The notes beneath the pieces were generated by a model. The model did no database searches. It was given only the letters and a program-made list of their open reading frames with translations, and was not told the DNA's origin. The translations under genes were made by a program, and so were the position numbers. From the NCBI GenBank assembly GCA_944391315.1, contig CALXTD010000008.1, positions 1-59,270 on the forward strand: a stretch of DNA of 59,270 nucleotides, written 5' to 3'. Origin of the DNA: an uncultured Alphaproteobacteria bacterium (lineage in GTDB: Bacteria > Pseudomonadota > Alphaproteobacteria > RF32 > CAG-239). Positions within the stretch are counted from its first letter, which is position 1. The number at the start of each line of letters is the position of its first letter. Positions 35,001 through 42,300 of this stretch are shown here, one piece after another.

Positions 35001-35907
35001 AAGAGGAGGAACACTTCCGTGCTATAACCAAACAAAATTAATAGATGCCGAAGAAAAAGAGCCGACATATTATCTGAGCAGCAAACCTGCCGGAGACGAT
35101 TATGTTGCCTGCCAAGGATTAGAGATTGCTTCCGGCGGAAACGGCTTGCTCGGAATGTTGACCTCAACCGTCATAAATTTAGAGCTTAGCACAAATAACA
35201 AAGAAAATGTAAAAACCAAAACCTTTGCAGGAGAAGAAACACCTAGCGAACTTGGAACATTTTTCACGAGCAAAGACAATAAGTTATATTACAAAGAAGA
35301 AACACAAAAAGCCTTTGAACGTCTCAAAGAAATATACGAAAGCCAAAATACAGGCACAGAGATAGAAGAAAAAATGTCTGATGACATGTATGTTAAAGGC
35401 CAGTTTAAGAAAAACCAAATCGGAGATTTCTTGGTCTTTGCCGAGATGGAAAAAGATTATCGTCAACAAGTAGAAGAAATGGCACAAAAGATAGAAGAAG
35501 CACGCCAAGAACTGATTACGGAACTGACAGAAGTTGGATTTAACCCGTCTGAAGACTTTGATATTTATGATGATAAAGACTATGAAGAAGCCCGAAATAA
35601 ATTAGATAAAATGAAGGATGACATATTGTCTGAAGTCGATAGCTTAATGGGCAAGGTAAAAACAAACGATACCGAAGTTGTTAAAAGAAGAGTGGCAACT
35701 CTGAAAAATAACATTGCCGCCATGAAAAAAGATAGCAATGAGCTGGTTAACTTATCTGAAGCCACAACAGCAGATAGCAGCTTAGATGAAACCATTAAGT
35801 CGGAAGAAGCAAATCAAAGTGTTGCAAACAAATATCAAGAAGAAGCTGATAACAGTATGGATGATCAAATAAATCATTATCCGATTCCTTATTGTGCGGT
35901 ATACTAA
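32071..35907 (+). CDS. very large exported coiled-coil protein (1,278 residues)
   Basis: The 1,278-residue protein has a signal peptide ending A-A-A-F-L-P-F, no further membrane segment, and several coiled-coil regions (about 60-235, 480-780 and 1130-1260). Cysteines cluster near 870 (I-C-N-D-I-S-C-D), 985 and 1020, and the C-terminus ends P-I-P-Y-C-A-V-Y. It lies where a VirB6 gene would be expected but has no polytopic membrane part, so it is not VirB6. It begins one base after the preceding stop. Exported, elongated and probably periplasmic or surface structural; function unknown. Confidence 0.55.
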   Translation: MKKLRHFIAMLVAVSFVGGIKPAAAFLPFIGAGTPTIDGSTDAGMGVTFVGTKLKTTVTTAIQTVQENLQTLSSKYNEYKNDFYGVMNSEEKAPLGGTRTILDSVFGKKDDPEAIRRAVYDLFLTYPSIDSQVQKKCEAKKNQFYIDTLIEINTAAIKLEQEYETKLKEKVENLPTDILTGENGAEVADSNNSAWKNKYNVYNTMNDLVQMLEELTAMKAQYMVAKGIMNEVPTKEPEIPEGQQSSLDLDEPIKLAGYAEHKEIMAFGQVETQASQSSTDETANTEGNSGGYTFRYQPDSNSSVSFSVSTEAGQESPYAGSREALADLAAIDPVYDKVITALKIHNLKQSLPSRRKNAEKYNDFVRLHEKVVERLKQSDACVIKFLNRYYQDGEKSWYGVYIGDQVTDYDLREGISGWALATYEAAKAELSNEDDSSSNLAEIELDPSVDSTNLSSVSSVESSVDSQNLQGGFKEKSKEEKAKENERKAELLSWQVGAEAVAQIASDQYSSSPQWGTVKKKFPIWQDQKSFYGQYIIGKYENIKSYLARVDLRRQAGQLAMLLNEEITSSAVSAAQAKAKAAKTAEERQAALEEEKKAKEIGSLVNSAIYQGLSAVPAGLEIPADISSGTAQEKAESKAALIKNRDEKLAQLATQRETIVSKLDSAMSAVSDLNADINRATIEGRAEEPTDEEYDVTKLMEERTAKEKEVETYEQQLADIDQMIEQINKAYITKEQEIDAQYGFNVVEENAVVEEFKNFEAPAISGANMIFAIAAETQKSGVISQANSVFAALRNYALEQVDKTKEEIFALGDNIYMPEGGEPVLSKHKDLIEKLKNINVNTISEAASVSQLSGASELISQAYSALMTEHICNDISCDEPDEEYFVGENGKEKDFAGPKAAPSTTAAPMREFVYFDHIDYENIPRLSDGSVAKDSVINYGHKVPEVWQYMLKNPAYVEKDINLEVALNKGGEVRNLLRGGTLPCYNQTKLIDAEEKEPTYYLSSKPAGDDYVACQGLEIASGGNGLLGMLTSTVINLELSTNNKENVKTKTFAGEETPSELGTFFTSKDNKLYYKEETQKAFERLKEIYESQNTGTEIEEKMSDDMYVKGQFKKNQIGDFLVFAEMEKDYRQQVEEMAQKIEEARQELITELTEVGFNPSEDFDIYDDKDYEEARNKLDKMKDDILSEVDSLMGKVKTNDTEVVKRRVATLKNNIAAMKKDSNELVNLSEATTADSSLDETIKSEEANQSVANKYQEEADNSMDDQINHYPIPYCAVY

Positions 35908-35926
35908 TGGAAAAGAGGAAGCTGAT

Positions 35927-36682
35927 ATGCCAGAAGAAATAAACCGCATAAATGCCGAAAAACAAGCTTTGTTAACAGACGGCAAAGAAAAGGAGCATGA
36001 ATTTATACAGCGTGCTGAGGAAGAAAGAACTACAGCAAAGTATATATACTACTTGTGGCTGTCGCGGCTGTTCATCTTTTTTGCCACAATATCACTGATT
36101 GTATTTTTAAGCTCAAGCTTATCTTTGTTCAAACTGAGCCAAGAAGTGACGGTAGAGCCGTTTTTAATAATCAATCAAAATAGCTCAGATGGGATAGTAA
36201 GAGACGAGCCGATAGCAACCGACATGGCATCAAAAAATCAGTTGATGGAAATGTTCATCAAACAATATGTAATATTAAGAAACACCATCATAAGAGATGA
36301 AATGGAAATGATGCTGCGCTGGTACCCAGGAGGAATGGTAAATTTCATGTCATCGGAATATGTTTTTGATGCGTTTAATACCTATCGTGAAGGAAACTGG
36401 GACAATATTATTCGAACCAGAATTGTCAGAGAAGTTCAAATAATATCGGTTAATCGCGTTGGCGGAGAAAAAAGTCCGGTTTGGAAGGTAGATTTTCGTA
36501 CTTATGATTTGTCTGATGCACAAAGAGATGAGGCAACAAGAGGCCTGTCACTTAGGATAAGATATTGGACAGCATCTGTAACGGCCTTTTTCATTCCGAC
36601 ACGCCAATTTGTCGGTTTAAGACTGATAAACCCGCTGGGATTCACTGTGACCAGATACTCCCAAGCCGAAGTAGCAATGTAG
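35927..36682 (+). CDS. virB8: VirB8-like protein, copy 1
   Basis: Started at the ATG at 35927 (251 residues), since AAAGAGGAAG lies before it; a longer GTG start at 35894 overlaps the preceding gene. It has a cytoplasmic N-terminus, one transmembrane helix (about 48-70: L-F-I-F-F-A-T-I-S-L-I-V-F-L) and a periplasmic NTF2-like VirB8 domain with R-W-Y-P-G-G, Y-W-T-A-S-V and N-P-L-G-F-T-V. VirB8 is an inner-membrane assembly factor in type IV secretion. A second VirB8 lies 0.3 kb downstream. Confidence 0.85.
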   Translation: MPEEINRINAEKQALLTDGKEKEHEFIQRAEEERTTAKYIYYLWLSRLFIFFATISLIVFLSSSLSLFKLSQEVTVEPFLIINQNSSDGIVRDEPIATDMASKNQLMEMFIKQYVILRNTIIRDEMEMMLRWYPGGMVNFMSSEYVFDAFNTYREGNWDNIIRTRIVREVQIISVNRVGGEKSPVWKVDFRTYDLSDAQRDEATRGLSLRIRYWTASVTAFFIPTRQFVGLRLINPLGFTVTRYSQAEVAM

Positions 36683-36792
36683 AAAATGAGATAGTTGGGG
36701 ATTTTCTCTGTTTGCTTCTATACTTTTGTAATAAAAAAGTATAAGAATAAAAAAAAGATAATACAAAAAAGCAAGAAGAGAAAGGACCTTAG

Positions 36793-36981
36793 ATGAGAAA
36801 AAAAATAATTATCATCATGGGAGCCGTGCTGGTTTCAGCCTGCGGAATATTTGGTTCATACTATGAAGCAGAGCCAATAGGAATAGGTAAGGCGGTAGAC
36901 GAACTAAAGCTTTCACCTTGTGCATGCCTTCAGCTTGATTTGCCCAAAAATTTGCCTGATTGGTATATAGAAACAATATAA
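36793..36981 (+). CDS. virB7: small VirB7-like lipoprotein
   Basis: The 62-residue protein has a lipoprotein signal with lipobox V-S-A-C (Cys17) and a short mature part with a C-A-C motif and L-P-K-N-L-P-D-W-Y. VirB7 proteins are small outer-membrane lipoproteins that pair with VirB9, sometimes through a disulphide. It lies between the two VirB8 genes and before VirB9. Sequence is too short for family proof, so the call rests on size, lipobox and position. Confidence 0.65.
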   Translation: MRKKIIIIMGAVLVSACGIFGSYYEAEPIGIGKAVDELKLSPCACLQLDLPKNLPDWYIETI

Positions 36982-36996
36982 CAAAGGCTGATAGAT

Positions 36997-37722
36997 ATGG
37001 TAGAGCAGTTGCCCGAAGGCGGAAGTAATCAAAAATTACTGGGAGGAAGCAAAGCAGCCCCGATAAAAGCTCGTGCTGATAAAGATATATTTGTAGGAAA
37101 CGCCGGAGAAAAAAGATATCTTTGGGTGGCAAGAGCCTTTGCGGTAATTACAGCAATAAGTTTGTGCTGTAATATTGTTTTGCTTTTGGCAATAACGCAG
37201 GTTATCCCGCTCTATCGAGTTGAGCCTTTTTTACTCACTTTTCAAAACAAAGAAGAACAAGTTTATAATATACAACAAGTAAAAAATATGGAAGACGAAA
37301 AGGTCATAACGGAGGTCTTTGTTCGTGAATATGTTCTTCTTCGTAGTACCTTTGATAGAGATATTCCTGAAATGGAGGCGCGCTGGATGCCTGGCGGCCT
37401 TGTTCAGGAAATGTCTTCTCAGGCGGTTTATGATGATTTCTTAAAAAATACGGCCCAGCGAGCTCTTGAACTGATTAGAACCAGAAATTTGCAAAGAACG
37501 GTAAGAATATTAACCGTTAATGAGCTTGGTCGCGGGTTGTGGCAGGTTGAATATGAAACACAAGACATGTATCCGGATTCTCCTCGTCCGGATGTCAACT
37601 ATTGGACTGCCAGTCTGAGAATTACTTATCGAGCTAAAACGGTAAGATATGGTGAAAGACTAAAAAATCCGATTGGTTTTACTGTTGTACAGTATTCATT
37701 AACTTATAATAAGTTAAAATAA
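36997..37722 (+). CDS. VirB8-like protein, copy 2
   Basis: The 241-residue protein shares the VirB8 topology with copy 1: N-terminal cytoplasmic part, one membrane helix (about 46-68), then a periplasmic domain with R-W-M-P-G-G, Y-W-T-A-S-L and N-P-I-G-F-T-V. The two copies are clearly paralogous yet diverged, especially in the N-terminal and loop regions. Two VirB8 proteins could form a mixed assembly ring. It follows the VirB7-like gene by 15 bases and is followed by VirB9 after 35 bases. Confidence 0.85.
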   Translation: MVEQLPEGGSNQKLLGGSKAAPIKARADKDIFVGNAGEKRYLWVARAFAVITAISLCCNIVLLLAITQVIPLYRVEPFLLTFQNKEEQVYNIQQVKNMEDEKVITEVFVREYVLLRSTFDRDIPEMEARWMPGGLVQEMSSQAVYDDFLKNTAQRALELIRTRNLQRTVRILTVNELGRGLWQVEYETQDMYPDSPRPDVNYWTASLRITYRAKTVRYGERLKNPIGFTVVQYSLTYNKLK

Positions 37723-37757
37723 AAAATAAAGAAGCATTAAAATAAGGTAACATATCA

Positions 37758-39383
37758 ATGATCAGGAAATTATCAAAAATACTTATTCTCAGCGGTGGCA
37801 TAATATTTATGTCAACAGGAGTAAAGTCACAAGTGACGATGAATAATCTTGATCAAAATGCAGATCAAAGCCAAGGGCAATACATGCCTATGGATTTAGG
37901 CTATGCCGGCTTTAGTTCTCTTGGAATGACGCAAGCTGCATGGCTTGATCCTTTGCAAAATCTTGGCGAAGGGCAATCAAGACCTGCTTATTCAAAATAT
38001 TATTGGAGCCCTGATTTGGTCTTGCCGATACGTCTGCGCGAAGGAATGATGACGCTGGTTAATTTCCCTGATTGGGAGTTAATTGAGGATATGTATATCG
38101 GAGACAATGCTGCTGTAGATGGGCAAATTACCGGTCCTAATACAATATTGCTGTATCCGCGCAAAGGTGCAAATGTTGGTGTTGATACGAATATTATCTT
38201 ATTTGGCCGCTCTGGTAATAGGTATGTCTTTTATGTAAAAAGCGAAGGTGTAAATACCGAGCGCCTTACCAACTCAATCATTGACATTGAAGTATTAAAC
38301 GACGGCGGTGCTGGCGGCGGAAACCACAGCTTTGGAGGGAGCGGAAGTTTCGGCGGAAATTTTAGCTCCGGCGGCGGAAAATCCGTCGCATCAACAGCGA
38401 CTAAAAGAAATCAGCGCAATAATTGGATTGAGGAAATACCGGTTGATCCAACAAAATTCAGATTCGACATAGAAATATATATCCCCAATCCGGATGATGT
38501 TGTTATTGCTCCTGAACGTGTATGGAGAGACGATATTTTTACCTATATTGACTTAGGAGCCAAGGCTTTGAATATGGTTCAGCGCCCAATAGTTACGATG
38601 ATTGTCGAGCGTTCGGAGATTCCTGTAGGCTTCAGAACAAAAGGGCCAAACAATCGCTTGATAATTGTTGAAGGAATTGGCGACATGGTTCTGCGCAACG
38701 GCAAAAGAATGGTCTGCTTAAAACTGCGTCGCTCAGATGAAGTCGGTCTTGAAAACATAAGCTATGCAGATGATTTATTTGCTAACGAATGGTCTCAAAC
38801 AGCGCCGATTCCGGCACAACACCCATCTGACTTTGGTGATGGAATGATGATGCAGGGGCTGGGCAATAATACAAGAGAGCTGTCTGGTGGGCTTCCCGGA
38901 AATTTAGGATATAATCAACCGGCCGGAACCAATGGCGGATATCCTGCACAAGGAAACTCAATGTTAGATATCTATTATCCCCCCAATATTTCAAATCAGG
39001 GCGGACAAGGAGATGATTTTGACTACTCTCAAATGCAGCACATCACCAATACGCAAGATTACTCAAAGAGCAATAGCTTTGTCGGGGCAATGAGCTTTGG
39101 TGAAGGTCTGAACGGAGCCGGTAGTGGAGATGTTTCAATTGAACTTGGCACAGATTCTAATGTCAGCAACCTTGAATCTCTTTGGGCAGACTTAAGCAAA
39201 AAATATGGCGACTTGCTGACCGGCTACGAACCATATTACTCGGTTGATACGCCTGCTGATGGCCATGGAAAAGAGTTGTTCCATTTGAGAATAGGGCCGA
39301 TAAAGAAGTTGGAAGATGGCGACATGATATGCAGCCGCTTAGGACGTAACGGAGTATTTTGTAGCGTAGTAAGGACCCAATGA
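37758..39383 (+). CDS. virB9: VirB9 fused to a SPOR domain
   Basis: The 541-residue protein has a signal peptide (ending near V-K-S-Q-V), a VirB9 N-terminal region (about 75-180: G-A-N-V-G-V-D-T-N-I-I-L), a Gly/Ser hinge (about 190-215) and a C-terminal VirB9/TrbG domain (about 225-330: D-D-I-F-T-Y-I-D-L-G and V-E-G-I-G-D-M-V-L-R) that normally binds VirB7 and VirB10. A Gly/Pro/Asn-rich linker then leads to a SPOR-like domain in the last 75 residues (L-W-A-D-L, F-H-L-R-I-G-P, C-S-R-L, V-F-C-S-V-V-R). Usual VirB9 is about 270-300 residues. SPOR domains bind denuded glycan at septa. The gene shares ATGA with the next. Confidence 0.8.
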   Translation: MIRKLSKILILSGGIIFMSTGVKSQVTMNNLDQNADQSQGQYMPMDLGYAGFSSLGMTQAAWLDPLQNLGEGQSRPAYSKYYWSPDLVLPIRLREGMMTLVNFPDWELIEDMYIGDNAAVDGQITGPNTILLYPRKGANVGVDTNIILFGRSGNRYVFYVKSEGVNTERLTNSIIDIEVLNDGGAGGGNHSFGGSGSFGGNFSSGGGKSVASTATKRNQRNNWIEEIPVDPTKFRFDIEIYIPNPDDVVIAPERVWRDDIFTYIDLGAKALNMVQRPIVTMIVERSEIPVGFRTKGPNNRLIIVEGIGDMVLRNGKRMVCLKLRRSDEVGLENISYADDLFANEWSQTAPIPAQHPSDFGDGMMMQGLGNNTRELSGGLPGNLGYNQPAGTNGGYPAQGNSMLDIYYPPNISNQGGQGDDFDYSQMQHITNTQDYSKSNSFVGAMSFGEGLNGAGSGDVSIELGTDSNVSNLESLWADLSKKYGDLLTGYEPYYSVDTPADGHGKELFHLRIGPIKKLEDGDMICSRLGRNGVFCSVVRTQ

Positions 39384-42300
39384 ACAAAGAAAATCTAACT
39401 TATTCAGAGGTATACGTAAAAAAAACCAACCGCATAATTCTTGCGGTTGGTATTGCGTCGTTATTAATCTTTTTGGTCGGCATATACTTGTTGCTAAATA
39501 GCGGAGAGCAAACAAGTGAATACACAGACCCCGTTTTCACGGATAACGATGATGCACTAAATTTTGGCGATGTCAGTCCTCTGGATAATAACATAGAGTT
39601 CAATAACTTAGACGACGCCCCCTTGCCGATAACCTTAACGCCCAACCCAATACCTTTGGGACAAGTTTTAGTAGGGACATCGGCAGATAATGTTTTGACC
39701 ATCGGGACAACGGGGCGTGCACCGATAACAATAATCTCAGTTGAACTAGCCGAGCCGCCCGCGGACGGATTTAAATTTCAAGAAAGATGCAGCCGTATGG
39801 AATTGCGTGGAGAAAAAACCTGTAATGTTGTTATCAGGTGGACCCCCGTAGTCACCGGAAATATGCAAAATAACTTTATTGTCACATGGTATGAGACAAA
39901 TTTGGGCGAAGGCAATAAAAAGTCAGAAAAAGTCCCTGTTATCGGAAATGCCGTCACCAAAGAAGATTGCAACTTTTGTGAAACGGTTGATGCTCCAGCG
40001 TTAGAGATACCTCAAGCTCAGCCCAAAACAGTCGGAATAGCCGTTGGCTCAGACGGAAAAGAAATTGGCACCATAGATGAAAGAGGTTATGTTCGCGATA
40101 AAAACGGCAATATAATCGGGCGCGTAAATGCAAATGGCATGGTGATTGATGCTGATGGAAATGTTATTGGCGTCGGCTCAAATCGTAAAATCGTATTAGA
40201 TGAAAACGGTAATGTTATAGGCTATGTAAATCCTGATGGAACAGTTGTTGATAAAGATGGTAATGTTATAGGAAAGTCACAACCTGACGGAACGGTTGTC
40301 GATACTAACGGTAATATATTAGGAAAATCAGTTGATACAGGCTTTGTTTACGATGAAAAAGGCAATATAATCGGGCGCGTATTAGAAGATGGCAGTGTTG
40401 TTGATAGAGAAAACAATGTAATTGGCCGCGTCAACTCCAGAGGAGAGGTCGTAGATTTTAAGAATAATGTTATAGGAAAAGTTTCAAAGCCCGGCAGAGT
40501 TGCAATTGACAAAGACGGCAAGATTTTAGGTGTTGTTATGCCAGACGGAACGGTCGTCGATGGCAATGGAAATGTCGTTGGCTGGACGGATTCTGATGGT
40601 AATATTATTACTAAAGATGTATTAGGAACAGTCAATGGCGACAGAAGATTAGCCCGAGATAATGAAGGCAAAATTATCGGTTATGTAGATGATGCCGGAA
40701 ACGTTGTTGACTTTAAAGGCAATAAAATCGGAAAAGTTTTAGATAACGGTCAAATCGTCAGCAATGGTAAAATCATTGGCAAAGCAGATCCCGCTCAAGG
40801 AACCCAACGCCGCTTGGCTTATGATAAAAACGGCAAAGTCATAGGCTATGTCGATGAAAATGGCGATGTAAAAGACTTTGACGGAAGAACAATAGGCCGA
40901 GCAACAAATGACGGCAGAATAGTCGATTCTAGCGGCAAAGAAATCGGCCGTGTCGGGGAGGAAGCTCGTTTAGTAAGAGATACCAATGGTAAAGTTATTG
41001 GCTATGCCGATAAAAATGGCAATGTCAGAGATAAAAATAACAATGTAGTCGGGCGAGTATTAGAAAACGGCGAAGTTGTTAACAATGACGGCCAAATTAT
41101 AGGAAAAGTCGATAAAGACAGTGGCGCGCAACGCCGCTTGGCTTATGATAAAAACGGCAAAGTCATAGGCTATGTCGATGAAAATGGCGATGTAAAAGAC
41201 TTTGACGGAAGAACAATAGGCCGAGCAACAAATGACGGCAGAATAGTCGATTCTAGCGGCAAAGAAATCGGCCGTGTCGGGGAGGAAGCTCGTTTAGTAA
41301 GAGATACCAATGGTAAAGTTATTGGCTATGCCGATAAAAATGGCAATGTCAGAGATAAAAATAACAATGTAGTCGGGCGAGTATTAGAAAACGGCGAAGT
41401 TGTTAACAATGACGGCCAAATTATAGGAAAAGTCGATAAAGACAGTGGCGCGCAACGCCGCTTGGCTTATGATAAAAACGGCAAAGTCATAGGCTATGTC
41501 GATGAAAATGGCAATGTAAAAGACTTTGACGGAAAAACGATAGGCCGAGCAACAAATGACGGTAGAATAGTCGATTCTAACGGTAATGACATTGGACGCG
41601 CCGGAGATACTGCACGATTGGTAAGAGACGCCAATGGCAAAGTCATAGGCTATGTCGACAAAAATGGTAACGTCAAGGATAACAATAATAATACAATCGG
41701 AAAAGTCCTTGATAACGGAAACGTTGTCTCCTTAGATGGTCAGGTCATAGGGCGTGTTTCAGAAAAAGGAAATCTGGTTAAAGATAAAAATGGACGCGTT
41801 ATCGGGTATGTTGACGAGGATGGAAACTTTGTTGATAACAATGGTCAAATTGCCGGAAAAATGCTTTATGACGGCAAGATAATTGATAATATGGGCAATG
41901 TCATTGGGCAGGTCGACACAGAGGCAAATTCTCAATCTGACACAAGAAAATTAGCCTATGATAAAAATGGAAATGTTATAGGATATGTCGATGAAAACGG
42001 CAATGTCGTTGATTTTAACGGTAATACGATAGGTAAAGTAACCGAAGACGGCAGAATAGTAGACGCAAACGGCAATGAGATTGGTGTCGTTGGTGAGGCG
42101 GTAAGAGTTGCTCGTGATGAAAACGGAAAAATAATAGGCTATGTTACCTCTGACAACAGAGTAATCGGGGCCAATGGACGACAGCTGGGAACGCTCGATG
42201 AAAACGGCAATATTATTGGTATGGGCGGAAAAAAAATAGGATCTTTGGTTTCTACCGATATGATTCCGATAAAACCAAACGGTGAAGTTTTGGGAAAAGT

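Noticed and set aside
32071..35907. The 1,278-residue gene as VirB6.
   Set aside because: It has a signal peptide but no further hydrophobic helices, whereas VirB6/TrbL has five or more.
36719..36743. AT-rich inverted repeat (TATACTTTT / AAAAGTATA) upstream of the VirB7-like gene.
   Set aside because: The stem is nearly all A-T and has no T-run, so it is too weak to call a terminator or operator.
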